A stretch of 63,702 bases of DNA from Methylibium sp. (GTDB lineage Bacteria; Pseudomonadota; Gammaproteobacteria; Burkholderiales; Burkholderiaceae_C). The notes under the pieces are model-generated. The model had not been told where the DNA came from. It was given only the letters and a program-made list of their open reading frames with translations, and made no database searches. The translations under genes were made by a program, and so were the position numbers. The stretch is from contig NZ_JACDCW010000005.1 in NCBI RefSeq assembly GCF_013817345.1, forward strand, positions 1-63,702, read 5' to 3'. Below, one piece after another: positions 20,307-30,916 of this stretch. Within the stretch, counting starts at the first letter, position 1; every line of letters begins with the position of its first letter.

Positions 20307-20867
20307 TCAATGCTTGCCGCCGGACTCCTTGAGCGCCTGCAAGACGGCGAAAGGATGGGGCCGCTCAGCCTGGCCCTCGGGCAACGCGGGCTCGCCGACC
20401 AACGGCAGGGGCTGCGGACACGACTCGTGGCGCGGGACCAGCGGCAGCCCGAGGAGAAGTTCGTCTTCCACGAGTTCGCGCAGATCGAGCCAACGGTTCA
20501 GGGCCAGGACGTCGTCTTCACTGTCCGAGTCCAGCGCCGCGGCCTGATCCTCGCCGGGCACGAAGCGCAACGCCCGGTCGACTTCGAGCGAGGCGACAAC
20601 CGGCCCGAGGCAGCGCTGGCATTCGAGTTCCAGGCACGCGCCGGCCTGCAAATGCAGCCAGATCTCGGCTGGCGCCCCGACACGAATGCGCCGTTCGCCG
20701 CGCGCCGACCAGGTCACGACATCGTCGGCCTTCGGCGGCGCTTCGGCATGGGCGCTCGCGGCGAGTCGCTGCAGCGAAGCCAGCGGCCAGCTTCCGTCAA
20801 GGCTCGCGCCTTGCTCGGCCAAAGCGGCGACATCGAGCCGCAGCGGATCGAATTCACGCGATTTCAT
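20307..20867 (-). CDS. yceD: YceD family protein (DUF177)
   Basis: A 186-residue acidic protein of the YceD/DUF177 family, linked to 23S rRNA accumulation in plants and E. coli. The ECQRCLGPV motif carries the conserved CxxC pair, and a DLRELVEDELLLGLPLVPRH stretch is typical. I chose ATG 20867 (MKSREFDPLR); the open frame extends to 20924 but would run into the divergent yceF start. The yceD-rpmF order is conserved. A 254-nt gap before rpmF shows no other gene. Confidence 0.92.
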   Translation of the reverse strand: MKSREFDPLRLDVAALAEQGASLDGSWPLASLQRLAASAHAEAPPKADDVVTWSARGERRIRVGAPAEIWLHLQAGACLELECQRCLGPVVASLEVDRALRFVPGEDQAAALDSDSEDDVLALNRWLDLRELVEDELLLGLPLVPRHESCPQPLPLVGEPALPEGQAERPHPFAVLQALKESGGKH

Positions 20868-20904
20868 CGGATCGCAGTTTATGACCGGCCCCGACAATGC
20901 CGCC

Positions 20905-21513
20905 ATGAATGCCCCTTTGCCCACCCCCCGATTGATCCTGGGTTCGACCTCGCGCTATCGCCGCGAACTGCTCGAACGCCTGCGCCTGCCCTTCTCGAGC
21001 GATTCGCCGCGCGTGGACGAGACGCCCCTGCGCGGCGAAGCGTCGGCCGCAATGGCCGAGCGGCTGGCCTTGGCCAAGGCCCACGAGGTGTCGCGGCGCC
21101 ATCCCGACGCGGTAGTGATCGGCGCCGATCAGGTGGCCGACCTGGCCGGCGTGCCGCTCGGCAAGCCGGGCAACCACGAACGCGCGGTGGCGCAATTACG
21201 GTCGATGAGCGGGCAGACCGTCGTCTTTCAGACCGCGGTGGCGGTGCTGCGCCCGGCACGTGGTTTCGAGCGCGTGGTGCGCGTGCCGGTGACCGTGCGT
21301 TTTCGCGAACTGAGCGAAGCCGAGATCGCGGCTTACCTGTATGCCGAAGAGCCGTACGACTGTGCCGGCAGCGCCAAGTCCGAAGGTCTGGGCATCGCGC
21401 TGCTGGAAGCCATCGAGTCCGACGACCCGACCGCGCTGATCGGACTGCCGCTGATCGCCACCACGCGGCTGCTGCGCGAGGCCGGTATCGAGCCGCTGCG
21501 GAGCCTCGTGTGA
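20905..21513 (+). CDS. yceF: Maf-type 7-methyl-GTP pyrophosphatase (YceF)
   Basis: A house-cleaning nucleotide pyrophosphatase. The protein has ILGSTSRYRRELLERL near the N terminus, VDETP, VVIGADQVADL, and CAGSAKSEGLGIALLE; these match the YceF subfamily, which prefers 7-methyl-GTP, rather than the dTTP/UTP-specific Maf. ATG 20905 gives MNAPLPTPRLILGSTS; an ATG at 20881 adds eight residues. The gene diverges from yceD with only about 37 nt between the starts, as in E. coli, and overlaps the next gene by 4 nt (GTGA). Confidence 0.93.
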   Translation: MNAPLPTPRLILGSTSRYRRELLERLRLPFSSDSPRVDETPLRGEASAAMAERLALAKAHEVSRRHPDAVVIGADQVADLAGVPLGKPGNHERAVAQLRSMSGQTVVFQTAVAVLRPARGFERVVRVPVTVRFRELSEAEIAAYLYAEEPYDCAGSAKSEGLGIALLEAIESDDPTALIGLPLIATTRLLREAGIEPLRSLV

Positions 21514-22274
21514 GCGGTCGGCTGCTGCTGGTGCCGAACACGCTCGATCTGGGCACCGTGCGCGAAGGCAGCGCGCCTCCCGATCTGCGCGGCGTGCTGC
21601 CGCAACACGTGATCGAGACTGCCGCGCGGCTCACCCACTGGGTCTGCGAAAACGCGAAGACAACGCGCGCCTTTCTCAAGCGCGTCGATGCGCTCGTGCC
21701 CTTGTCACAGCCGCTGCAGGCGCTCGATATTCGCGAGCTGCCGCGCCCGCCCAAGGGCCGCCCCGACGCCGCGCTGCCCAATCTGCGGCCGCTGCTCGCG
21801 CCGGCCCTGGCCGGCCATGACATCGGCCTGATCAGCGAAGCCGGCTTGCCGGCTGTGGCAGACCCCGGCGCCGCGCTGGTCGCCGCCGCCCATGCCACCG
21901 GCGTCACGGTGCAGGCCCTTGCTGGCCCGAGCGCGCTGCTGCTGGCGCTGGCTGCGAGCGGGCTCAACGGCCAGAGCTTCGCCTTTGTCGGCTATGTGCC
22001 GCAGGAGGCTTCGGCCCAGGCGCAACGGCTCAAGGAGCTGGAGGCGCTGTCGCGCCGGCTCGGCCAGACGCAGTTGATGATCGAGACGCCCTACCGCAAC
22101 GCCGCGCTGCTGCGCGGGCTGCTCGCCGCCTTGGCGCCGACCACCCGGTTGAGCGTGAGCTGCGGCCTCACCTTGGCGGCAGGCTGGACCCGCACCGACG
22201 ACGTAGCCGGCTGGCGCGCAAGGCCGCTGGAGTTGCCGAGCGATGTGCCGGCGGTGTTCGCGCTGCTGGCTTGA
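21510..22274 (+). CDS. RsmI-like tetrapyrrole-methylase-fold SAM methyltransferase
   Basis: A 254-residue protein of the tetrapyrrole methylase superfamily. LLLVPNTLDLG, DIGLISEAGLPAVADPGAAL and VQALAGPSALLLALAASGLNGQSFAFVGYVP match the RsmI fold and its SAM-binding loops. It appears to be an RsmI paralogue rather than RsmI itself, because the family N terminus LYVVATPIGNL is replaced by LLLVPNTLDLG. Substrate is unknown, possibly rRNA. The GTG start overlaps the yceF stop as GTGA, so the pair is probably translationally coupled. Confidence 0.85.
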   Translation: MSGRLLLVPNTLDLGTVREGSAPPDLRGVLPQHVIETAARLTHWVCENAKTTRAFLKRVDALVPLSQPLQALDIRELPRPPKGRPDAALPNLRPLLAPALAGHDIGLISEAGLPAVADPGAALVAAAHATGVTVQALAGPSALLLALAASGLNGQSFAFVGYVPQEASAQAQRLKELEALSRRLGQTQLMIETPYRNAALLRGLLAALAPTTRLSVSCGLTLAAGWTRTDDVAGWRARPLELPSDVPAVFALLA

Positions 22275-22371
22275 AGAGCTTTCTCGCGAGCACACTGCTT
22301 ACGGCACGGATCCGGCCGGCGGACACCTTGCTTCATACCGGCTGCTGCGTCCGGCGGCGCCAGGCAGGGCC

Positions 22372-23832
<1,461 letters not shown>

Positions 23833-23901
23833 GTCCAGGGATTATCGGGGAGAGCCGATATCGGCGACTCGAGGGGGCTACCTGTGCTGCAAGGCGGGCC
23901 C

Positions 23902-24996
23902 TCAGCGCCGTGACACCAGCCAGCGCGGCGCCCTGAACCGCACGATGCTGCTGTACAGCACGATGTACGAAAACGCGAACAGCAGGATGAAGCCGCCGAG
24001 CACGCGCGAGTTGTCCCAGAACAGCACGCTCGGCGCAACCGCCAGCATGCACAGCAGCCACAGGTAGGGCGCGGTCATCGAATTGCGGCGCGTGAGTGCG
24101 GCGGCGTCACGATTGCCGACCGCCCAGCGCAGCACACGCCGATAGATCAGGCTGTGCAAATGCACGCCGTCGGGCATGCCGACCGCCCTGCCGCGCACGA
24201 TCCGGCGCCGGTACATGGAAAACAGGGTTTCGAACACCGGGTAGATCACCATCAGCAGCGGGAACAGCGGCGACACCTCGGGGTTGCGCTGCAGCAGCAG
24301 GATGCCGAGCTCGGCGACGAAGAATCCGATGAAGTAGGCCCCGCCATCGCCCAGGAAAATAAGGCCGGCCGGATAGTTCCACACGAAAAAACCGAGCACG
24401 GCCCCGGCCCCGACCAGCGCCACGGTCGTGAGCGCCTCATCGCCCACCTGGCCGGCAACGTAGGCGATGGCCAGCAGCATCATCACAACGCACATGGCCG
24501 CCAGACCGTTGAAGCCATCGATGATATTGACCGCATTGGCGATGCCGGCCACCGTGAAGACCGCCAGGAAGGCGGCACCGAGCGGGAAGGCCGCCACCCA
24601 ATCCAGCCCCCACAGGTCGGTGCGGGTGATGGTGGCGTCGAGCAGCAGGACCGCCAGCGCCGCCGATATCGCGGTGGCTAGCAGCCGCCATCTCGGGCGC
24701 ACGCGCTTGGTGAAGTCTTCGAGCAGACCGGCGGCAAAGGCCGGTGTGCCACACAACAGCAGCGCCACAGCCAGCCACGTCACCTCGACGTCGGCCCACC
24801 ACCACAGCACCATCGTCGTCATCAGCAGGCCGCTGAAGATGCCGATGCCCCCGATGCGCGGCGCCGGTCTGGCGTGAAAATTCTGCGGACCGCCGCGGCC
24901 ACGATCGAGGATCGAGGCGCCCTGCCCGCGTTCCGAGCGCACGGTCAGCAGGGTGAGCGCGGCCGACGCGGCAAACGCGCAGAGAAAAAGCAGCAT
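23902..24996 (-). CDS. WecA/MraY-type undecaprenyl-phosphate sugar-phosphate transferase
   Basis: A polytopic phosphoglycosyl transferase that should start a lipid-linked glycan by moving a HexNAc-1-phosphate from its UDP form to undecaprenyl phosphate. The 364-residue protein has about ten hydrophobic helices. Motifs include RPAPRIGG, GLLEDFTKRVRPRWRL, NIIDGFNGLAAM (Asp pair), FLGDGGAY and GVHLHSLIYRRVLR, close to the WecA H-I-H-HH loop. It diverges from manC with a 77-bp gap that must hold both promoters. The substrate may be GlcNAc, but specificity cannot be read. Confidence 0.88.
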   Translation of the reverse strand: MLLFLCAFAASAALTLLTVRSERGQGASILDRGRGGPQNFHARPAPRIGGIGIFSGLLMTTMVLWWWADVEVTWLAVALLLCGTPAFAAGLLEDFTKRVRPRWRLLATAISAALAVLLLDATITRTDLWGLDWVAAFPLGAAFLAVFTVAGIANAVNIIDGFNGLAAMCVVMMLLAIAYVAGQVGDEALTTVALVGAGAVLGFFVWNYPAGLIFLGDGGAYFIGFFVAELGILLLQRNPEVSPLFPLLMVIYPVFETLFSMYRRRIVRGRAVGMPDGVHLHSLIYRRVLRWAVGNRDAAALTRRNSMTAPYLWLLCMLAVAPSVLFWDNSRVLGGFILLFAFSYIVLYSSIVRFRAPRWLVSRR

Positions 24997-25025
24997 GAAT
25001 CGAGTGTAGCCAGCCGGTCCTGCCG

Positions 25026-25055
25026 TTCATTAGGCCGCGCACTCGCCGATATAGT
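25026..25055 (+). promoter_or_regulatory. Possible manC promoter
   Basis: TATAGT (25050-25055) matches the -10 box at five of six positions. TTCATT (25026-25031) at 18-nt spacing is a weak -35 box. A GGAG lies at 25065-25068 before ATG 25074, so the leader would be very short. It lies in the only gap upstream of the long capsule transcription unit. Confidence 0.3.
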
Positions 25056-25073
25056 GCTGCCGCTGGAGCCCTT

Positions 25074-26561
25074 ATGCATCACATCGTCCCCGTCATCCTC
25101 GCCGGAGGTTCCGGCACCCGCCTGTGGCCGCTGAGCCGCGCGCTGTATCCGAAGCAGTTTCTGGCACTCGCCGGGACACAGACCCTGTTCCAGCAAGCCG
25201 TGCTGCGGCTCACCGGCCTGCAGGGGGACGCTGTGTCGGCCGCGCCGCCGCTGGTGGTGGGCAACGAAGAGCACCGCTTCATGCTGCTCGAGCAGTTGCG
25301 CGAGATCAAGGTCGGCGCTGGCGCGCTGCTGCTCGAGCCGATGGGCCGCAATACCGCGCCGGCGCTGACCCTGGCCGCCATCGCGGCACAAGCCGCGGAG
25401 CCGGGCAACAGCGGGGCCGCCGATCCGATCATGGTCGTGACGCCGGCCGACCAGACCGTCACCGACGCGGCCGCCTTCAGCGCGGCGCTGCTGGCCGCCA
25501 TCGAAGTCGCCGCCGAGGGCGGCATCGTGACGCTGGGCATCGTGCCCGACCGGCCCGAAACCGGCTTCGGCTACATCCACAGTGAGGGACGCGGGCCGGT
25601 GCGGCAGGTCAAGGCTTTTGTCGAGAAGCCCGACCTCGCGACCGCACAGCGTTATCTCGCCGATGGCGGCTACGCCTGGAACAGCGGCATGTTCGTGCTG
25701 CGTGCGTCGGTGTGGCTGGCGGCGCTGAGCCATTTCCGCCCTGACATCGCCACGGCCACGCGAGCGGCCTGGGTGGGGCGCAGCACCGATGCGAGCTTCG
25801 TGCGGCCGGACGCCAAGGCGTTCGCCGCGATCCCGTCGGAATCCATCGACTATGCGGTGATGGAGCCGAGCCCGGCGCAACCCGACGCCGGCTTCACAGT
25901 GAAGATGCTGCCGCTGGCGGCGGGATGGAGCGACCTGGGCGCCTGGGACGCCGTGTGGCAGGTCAGCGAACGCGATGCCGATGGCAACGCCGGCCATGGC
26001 GACACCATGTTCGAGAACAGCCGCAACACGCTGGTGCATGCCACCAGCCGGCTGGTCAGCGCCGTGGGCCTGGACAACGTGATCGTGGTCGAGACGCCCG
26101 ACGCGGTGCTGGTGGCCGACCGCGAGCGCAGCCAAGAGGTCAAGCAGATCGTCGCCCGCCTGCAGAAGAGCGAGCGCAGCGAAGCGAGCCTTCCGCGCCG
26201 CGTGTACCGGCCCTGGGGCTGGTACGACAGCGTCGACGCGGGGCCGCGCTTTCAGGTCAAGCGCATCTGCGTCAAGCCGGGTGGGCGTCTGAGCCTGCAG
26301 ATGCACCACCACCGCGCCGAACACTGGATCGTGGTCTCGGGCACGGCCGAGGTGACCTGCGGCGACAAGACGCTCCTGCTCAGCGAGAACCAGAGCACCT
26401 ACATCCCGCTGGGTCAGACCCACCGGCTCGCCAACCCCGGCAAGCTGCCGCTGGAATTGATCGAAGTGCAATCCGGCAGCTACCTGGGGGAAGACGACAT
26501 CGTGCGCTTCGAAGACACCTACGGCCGCGTGGCCGCCGACAAGCCGGCGGGCCCGCCGTGA
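25074..26561 (+). CDS. manC: Mannose-1-phosphate guanylyltransferase / mannose-6-phosphate isomerase
   Basis: A bifunctional enzyme for GDP-mannose. The 495 residues begin with the nucleotidyltransferase motif [15 protein letters not shown] followed by YPKQFLAL, and contain [14 protein letters not shown]. The C-terminal cupin isomerase domain has [28 protein letters not shown] and [15 protein letters not shown] matching phosphomannomutase is not in the window. The stop overlaps rfbB as GTGA. It is the first gene of the 22.5-kb plus-strand capsule block. Confidence 0.96.
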   Translation: MHHIVPVILAGGSGTRLWPLSRALYPKQFLALAGTQTLFQQAVLRLTGLQGDAVSAAPPLVVGNEEHRFMLLEQLREIKVGAGALLLEPMGRNTAPALTLAAIAAQAAEPGNSGAADPIMVVTPADQTVTDAAAFSAALLAAIEVAAEGGIVTLGIVPDRPETGFGYIHSEGRGPVRQVKAFVEKPDLATAQRYLADGGYAWNSGMFVLRASVWLAALSHFRPDIATATRAAWVGRSTDASFVRPDAKAFAAIPSESIDYAVMEPSPAQPDAGFTVKMLPLAAGWSDLGAWDAVWQVSERDADGNAGHGDTMFENSRNTLVHATSRLVSAVGLDNVIVVETPDAVLVADRERSQEVKQIVARLQKSERSEASLPRRVYRPWGWYDSVDAGPRFQVKRICVKPGGRLSLQMHHHRAEHWIVVSGTAEVTCGDKTLLLSENQSTYIPLGQTHRLANPGKLPLELIEVQSGSYLGEDDIVRFEDTYGRVAADKPAGPP

Positions 26562-27628
26562 TCCTCGTGACCGGCGGCGCCGGCTTCATCGGCAGCAACT
26601 TCGTGCTCGATTGGATAGAGGCCACCGGCGAGCCGGTGCTCAACCTCGACGCCCTGACCTACGCCGGCAACCTGCGCAACCTGGCCTCGCTGCAGGGCGA
26701 CCCCCGCCACGTGTTCGTGCAGGGCGACATCTGCGACCGCGCGCTGCTCGACCGGCTGTTCGCCGAGCACCGGCCGCGTGCCGTGCTGCACTTCGCCGCC
26801 GAGAGCCATGTCGATCGCTCGATCCACGGGCCGGGCGCTTTCATGCGCACCAACGTGGAAGGCACGTTCACCTTGCTCGAAGCGGCACGCCAGCACTGGG
26901 CCGCATTGCCGGCGGACAAGAAGGCGGCGTTCCGCTTCCACCACGTGAGTACGGACGAGGTCTACGGCTCGCTCGCCCCCGACGCGCCGGCCTTCACGGA
27001 GATCCACCCCTACGAACCGAACAGCCCGTACTCCGCCAGCAAGGCAGCCAGCGACCACCTGGTGCGGGCCTGGCACCACACCTACGGCCTGCCGGTGGTC
27101 ACCACCAACTGCTCCAACAACTACGGGCCTTATCACTTCCCCGAGAAGCTGATTCCGCTGTTGATCGTCAACGCGCTCGCAGGCAAACCGCTGCCGGTCT
27201 ACGGCGACGGCCAGCAAGTGCGCGACTGGCTCTACGTGGGCGACCACTGCAGCGCCATTCGTGCCGTGCTCGCGAACGGCCGCCTCGGGGAAACGTACAA
27301 CATCGGCGGCTGGAACGAGCAGGCCAACATCGACATCGTGCACACGGTGTGCAAGCTGCTCGACGAACTGCGGCCCGATCCGGCAGGACCCTACAAACGC
27401 CTCATCACCTTCGTGACCGACCGGCCCGGCCATGATCGCCGCTACGCGATCGACGCTCGCAAGATCGAGCGCGAGCTCGGTTGGCGCCCGGCGGAAACCT
27501 TCGCCTCGGGCATCCGCAAGACGCTGCAGTGGTACCTGGCCAACGCCGACTGGGTGGCCGAGGTGCAAAGCGGCAGCTACCGCGACTGGGTGGCCCAGAA
27601 CTACGCCGCCCGGGCGCCGGGCGCATGA
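26558..27628 (+). CDS. rfbB: dTDP-glucose 4,6-dehydratase
   Basis: The second step of dTDP-L-rhamnose synthesis. The extended SDR protein has 356 residues, with the NAD motif [22 protein letters not shown], and the catalytic STDEVYGSL and [12 protein letters not shown] (Tyr and Lys). The GTG start at 26558 is coupled to manC, and the stop overlaps rfbD by 4 nt. Confidence 0.97.
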   Translation: MILVTGGAGFIGSNFVLDWIEATGEPVLNLDALTYAGNLRNLASLQGDPRHVFVQGDICDRALLDRLFAEHRPRAVLHFAAESHVDRSIHGPGAFMRTNVEGTFTLLEAARQHWAALPADKKAAFRFHHVSTDEVYGSLAPDAPAFTEIHPYEPNSPYSASKAASDHLVRAWHHTYGLPVVTTNCSNNYGPYHFPEKLIPLLIVNALAGKPLPVYGDGQQVRDWLYVGDHCSAIRAVLANGRLGETYNIGGWNEQANIDIVHTVCKLLDELRPDPAGPYKRLITFVTDRPGHDRRYAIDARKIERELGWRPAETFASGIRKTLQWYLANADWVAEVQSGSYRDWVAQNYAARAPGA

Positions 27629-28521
27629 AAATCCTGCTGCTCGGCAAGAACGGCCAGGTCGGCTGGGAGCTGCAGCGCTCGCTGGCCCTGCTGGGCGAGC
27701 TGACGGCGCTGGACTTCGACAGCACCGAACTGAGCGCCGATTTCAGCCGGCCAGAATCGCTCGCGGCCACGGTGCACGCGGTGCGGCCGGACGTCATCGT
27801 CAACGCCGCGGCCCACACCGCCGTGGACAAAGCCGAGAGCGAGCCCGAATTGGCGCGCACGATCAACGCCGCCGCCCCCGCTGTGCTGGCGCGCGAAGCG
27901 GCCGCGCTCGGCGCCTGGCTGGTTCACTACAGCACCGATTACGTGTTTGACGGCTCGGGCGCCGCGCCCCGCGCAGAAGACGCGCCGACCGGCCCGCTCA
28001 GCGTCTACGGCCGCACCAAGCTCGAAGGCGAAGAGGCCATCCGCGCCAGCGGCTGCCGGCACATGATCCTGCGCACGAGCTGGGTCTATGCCGCACGCGG
28101 CGGCAATTTCGCCAAGACCATGCTGCGGCTGGCCGCCGAGCGCGACCGGCTAACCGTCATCGACGACCAGATCGGCGCACCGACCGGCGCCGATCTGCTG
28201 GCCGACATCACCGCGCATGCCTTGCGCACGCTGCAGCAGCGCCCGGAGCTGGCCGGCACTTACCACGCGGTGGCAGGCGGCGAAACCAGTTGGCACGGTT
28301 ATGCACGCTTCGTCATCGAGTGGGCGCGGGCGCATGGGCGGGCCGTCAAGGTAACGCCGCAAGCGATCGAGCCGGTTGCGACCAGCGCGTTTCCCACGCC
28401 GGCCAAGCGACCGCACAATTCGCGCCTTGCCACCGACAAGCTGCAGGCGACGTTCGGACTTCACCTTCCGGCCTGGCAGCAGGGTGTGGCGCGCCTGATT
28501 GCGGAGATTTCAGGCACGTGA
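27625..28521 (+). CDS. rfbD: dTDP-4-dehydrorhamnose reductase
   Basis: The last step of dTDP-L-rhamnose synthesis, reducing the 4-keto sugar. The 298 residues have the NAD(P) motif [37 protein letters not shown] and the catalytic YGRTKLEGE. It is followed not by rfbA directly but by an orphan antitoxin gene. Confidence 0.97.
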   Translation: MKILLLGKNGQVGWELQRSLALLGELTALDFDSTELSADFSRPESLAATVHAVRPDVIVNAAAHTAVDKAESEPELARTINAAAPAVLAREAAALGAWLVHYSTDYVFDGSGAAPRAEDAPTGPLSVYGRTKLEGEEAIRASGCRHMILRTSWVYAARGGNFAKTMLRLAAERDRLTVIDDQIGAPTGADLLADITAHALRTLQQRPELAGTYHAVAGGETSWHGYARFVIEWARAHGRAVKVTPQAIEPVATSAFPTPAKRPHNSRLATDKLQATFGLHLPAWQQGVARLIAEISGT

Positions 28522-28608
28522 GCGGCAGTACGGCACGGCAATCGATTGACTGTTCCGAGCCGGCTCGCCGAGCTTGGCGTATCGCAATCGCGGAGTTCGC
28601 AGACAACC

Positions 28609-28848
28609 ATGACAACCGTTGACATCCATGAAGCAAAGACTTGGCTGTGCAAGCTGATCGAAGCCGTCAAAGCGGGCGAGGACGTCATCATCACGCGCTC
28701 CGGCAAGCCGGTCGCCAGGCTCATGCCGTTCGAGGCGAGCAAGCCGCCCAGGCGACTGGGCTTGCTTTCAGGCCGGCTATCGGTGCCAGATGACTTCAAT
28801 GCCCCGTTGCCCGAGGAAATGCTGCGCTCTTTCTACACGCCGCTTTAA
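28609..28848 (+). CDS. Phd/YefM-type antitoxin, apparently orphan
   Basis: A 79-residue protein with the Phd/YefM N terminus MTTVDIHEAK, KLIEAVKAGEDVIITRSGKP and VARLMPFE. Such antitoxins bind operator DNA and neutralise a toxin, usually a VapC-like PIN RNase or Doc/YoeB, through their C terminus. No toxin frame follows: only 75 nt separate the stop from rfbA. The gene interrupts the rfbBDAC operon, so it may be a leftover of a lost module or a stand-alone repressor. ATG 28609 begins the family motif; an upstream in-frame start at 28546 is less likely. Confidence 0.82.
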   Translation: MTTVDIHEAKTWLCKLIEAVKAGEDVIITRSGKPVARLMPFEASKPPRRLGLLSGRLSVPDDFNAPLPEEMLRSFYTPL

Positions 28849-28923
28849 GTTTCCTGCTCGACATGAGTGACCTACAGCTCAAGTCGTATCCCGGCGCTGT
28901 TCACTACATCGGACTTTGAATTC

Positions 28924-29808
28924 ATGACGACGCGCAAAGGCATCATCCTCGCTGGCGGCTCCGGCAGCCGGCTCCACCCGGCCACGCTGGCGCTGAGCAA
29001 GCAATTGCTGCCGGTGTACGACAAGCCGATGGTCTATTACCCGCTGAGCACGCTCATGCTGGCGGGCATCCGCGACATTCTGCTAATCAGCACGCCGCAG
29101 GACCTGCCGCGCTTCGAGGCGCTGCTGGGCGATGGTTCGCGCTGGGGCCTGAACCTGAGCTACTGCGTGCAGCCCAGCCCTGATGGGCTGGCGCAGGCTT
29201 TCATCCTCGGCCGCAGTTTCATCGACGGCCAACCGAGCGCCCTGGTGCTGGGCGACAACATCTTTTACGGCCACGACCTGCAGGGCCTGCTGAAAAGTGC
29301 CAACGACCGCAGCGCCGGCGCCAGCGTGTTCGCGTACCACGTGACCGACCCGGAGCGCTACGGCGTGGTGGCCTTCGATGCGCAGCAACGCGCGATGAGC
29401 ATCGAGGAAAAGCCCAAGTCCCCGCAAAGCAACTACGCTGTCACCGGCCTGTACTTCTACGACGCGCAGGTGTGCGACATCGCGGCCGACATCCGACCCA
29501 GCGCCCGCGGCGAACTCGAGATCACCGATGTGAATGCGCACTATCTGGCACGCGGCGAACTTGGGGTGGAGATCATGGGCCGCGGCTATGCCTGGCTCGA
29601 CACCGGCACGCACGACAGCCTCATGGAAGCTGGGCAATTCATCGCCACGCTTGAAAAGCGCCAGGGCCTGAAGGTGTCCTGCCCCGAGGAGATCGCCTAC
29701 CGCTCGGGGTGGATCACGGCCGAGCAGTTGGAAGCGCATGCGCGGCCGATGCTGAAGAACGGGTACGGGCAGTACCTGATGAAGGTGCTGAGCGAGCGGG
29801 TTTTTTGA
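28924..29808 (+). CDS. rfbA: Glucose-1-phosphate thymidylyltransferase
   Basis: The first step of dTDP-L-rhamnose synthesis. The 294 residues start [19 protein letters not shown] and contain [27 protein letters not shown] and the C-terminal [15 protein letters not shown] 28924 is chosen because it begins the nucleotide-binding motif; an upstream in-frame start at 28867 is not conserved in the family. Confidence 0.97.
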   Translation: MTTRKGIILAGGSGSRLHPATLALSKQLLPVYDKPMVYYPLSTLMLAGIRDILLISTPQDLPRFEALLGDGSRWGLNLSYCVQPSPDGLAQAFILGRSFIDGQPSALVLGDNIFYGHDLQGLLKSANDRSAGASVFAYHVTDPERYGVVAFDAQQRAMSIEEKPKSPQSNYAVTGLYFYDAQVCDIAADIRPSARGELEITDVNAHYLARGELGVEIMGRGYAWLDTGTHDSLMEAGQFIATLEKRQGLKVSCPEEIAYRSGWITAEQLEAHARPMLKNGYGQYLMKVLSERVF

Positions 29809-29822
29809 GCGAGAGGTAGACG

Positions 29823-30110
29823 ATGCGCTTGAATCCGCAACAAACCCGGCTCGTGCGCGATTGCGTGCGGCACCACCTGGGGCCGAAAACGAGGGTCTGG
29901 CTGTTCGGCTCACGAGTCGACGAGTCCAAACGTGGCGGAGACGTCGACCTCTACGTGGAGCCGCAGCAGCCAGTCGAATTGCTGAGCGAGCTGAAATGTC
30001 GAGTGGCGTTGAAAGACGGCCTTGACTTGAATGTTGACCTTGTCGTCGGTTCCGCCGGAACGCCGTCTCCCATCGCCAGCATTGCCAAACGCACAGGGGT
30101 GCCGCTGTGA
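29823..30110 (+). CDS. MNT-type nucleotidyltransferase (MntA-like antitoxin)
   Basis: A 95-residue minimal nucleotidyltransferase with the signature FGSRVDESKRGGDVDLYVE, in which Gly-Ser and Asp-x-Asp form the active site. In known MntA-HepT pairs such proteins transfer AMP to a partner RNase and silence it. The gene starts 14 nt after rfbA. A partner frame follows but is truncated (see 30107-30300), so this half may lack a target. It could also act on another HEPN protein. Confidence 0.8.
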   Translation: MRLNPQQTRLVRDCVRHHLGPKTRVWLFGSRVDESKRGGDVDLYVEPQQPVELLSELKCRVALKDGLDLNVDLVVGSAGTPSPIASIAKRTGVPL

Positions 30111-30300
30111 CGAACATCTTCAGTTGCTGCAGAGGAAACTCGACCAACTCCGGCGCATGGAGGGCTATCTGCGCTATTCACAGAGCCAGGTGAGCGCTTT
30201 CCTGCCGCAGAAAACGCCTAAGCGCCAGCCCTTCAACCGTGACTCCAATCTTCTTGGGCCCGAATTGCCTCCAATTGCCGCTTGCCGCGCACTGAACTGA
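30107..30300 (+). pseudogene. Remnant of the MNT partner gene
   Basis: Right after the nucleotidyltransferase, one frame reads EHLQLLQRKLDQLRRMEG then YLRYSQSQVSAFLP, which resembles the N terminus of helical partner proteins of MNT nucleotidyltransferases. It lacks a proper start: the GTG overlapping the upstream stop is one base out of frame with it. After about 35 residues the similarity ends and the frame stops at 30300, far short of a normal partner. I read it as a frameshifted and truncated gene; family assignment is from memory. Confidence 0.5.
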
Positions 30301-30307
30301 CAGGGCC

Positions 30308-30862
30308 ATGAACATCACCCACACCACCCTGCCCGAGGTGCTCATCCTCGAGCCGAAAGTCTTCGGCGACGAGCGCGGCTTCTTCATGGAGAGCTTCAAC
30401 CAGCAGGCCTTCGATGCCGCGGTCGGCTACTCCGTGACCTTCGTGCAGGACAACCACTCGCGCTCGGCGCGCGGCGTGCTGCGCGGCCTGCACTACCAGT
30501 TGCCGCCGCACGCGCAGGGCAAGCTGGTGCGGGTGACCTCGGGCGCGGTGTTCGACGTGGCGGTCGATATGCGGCGCTCGAGCCCGCGCTTCGGGCGCTG
30601 GGTGGGGGTGGAACTGAGCGCGGCGGCGAATCACCGGCAATTGTGGATACCGCCGGGGTTCGCGCATGGGTTCCTGGTGTTGAGCGAGAGCGCGGATTTT
30701 CTGTACAAAACGACCGATTACTACAGCCCGCAGTCCGAAGGGTCCGTGCGCTGGAACGACGAGGACCTCGGCATCGCATGGGCCGATGCCGGCGTGGCGC
30801 CGGTGCTCTCTAGCAAAGACAGCATCGCGCCCGCCTTGGCGCGAGCGCCCGCCTTTGACTGA
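30308..30862 (+). CDS. rfbC: dTDP-4-dehydrorhamnose 3,5-epimerase
   Basis: The third step of dTDP-L-rhamnose synthesis. The 184-residue cupin protein has FGDERGFFMESFN, the catalytic region QDNHSRSARGVLRGLHYQ with its His, and LWIPPGFAHGFLVLSE. With rfbB, rfbD and rfbA it completes the pathway, in the order B-D-A-C broken by two toxin-antitoxin fragments. Confidence 0.97.
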   Translation: MNITHTTLPEVLILEPKVFGDERGFFMESFNQQAFDAAVGYSVTFVQDNHSRSARGVLRGLHYQLPPHAQGKLVRVTSGAVFDVAVDMRRSSPRFGRWVGVELSAAANHRQLWIPPGFAHGFLVLSESADFLYKTTDYYSPQSEGSVRWNDEDLGIAWADAGVAPVLSSKDSIAPALARAPAFD

Positions 30863-30916
30863 CGGCAGGAGCCGCGGCGGGGTAAAGCACAATCCGGGGC
30901 TTGCCCATCTCGTCCG

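Noticed and set aside
20262-22274. A 670-codon plus-strand open frame
   Set aside because: It starts antisense to yceD and crosses yceF out of frame. Only its last part, from the GTG at 21510, encodes the RsmI-like protein.
25925-27628. A 567-codon frame starting inside manC
   Set aside because: The first part is an out-of-frame reading of manC with no motifs. Only the rfbB portion from the GTG at 26558 is real.
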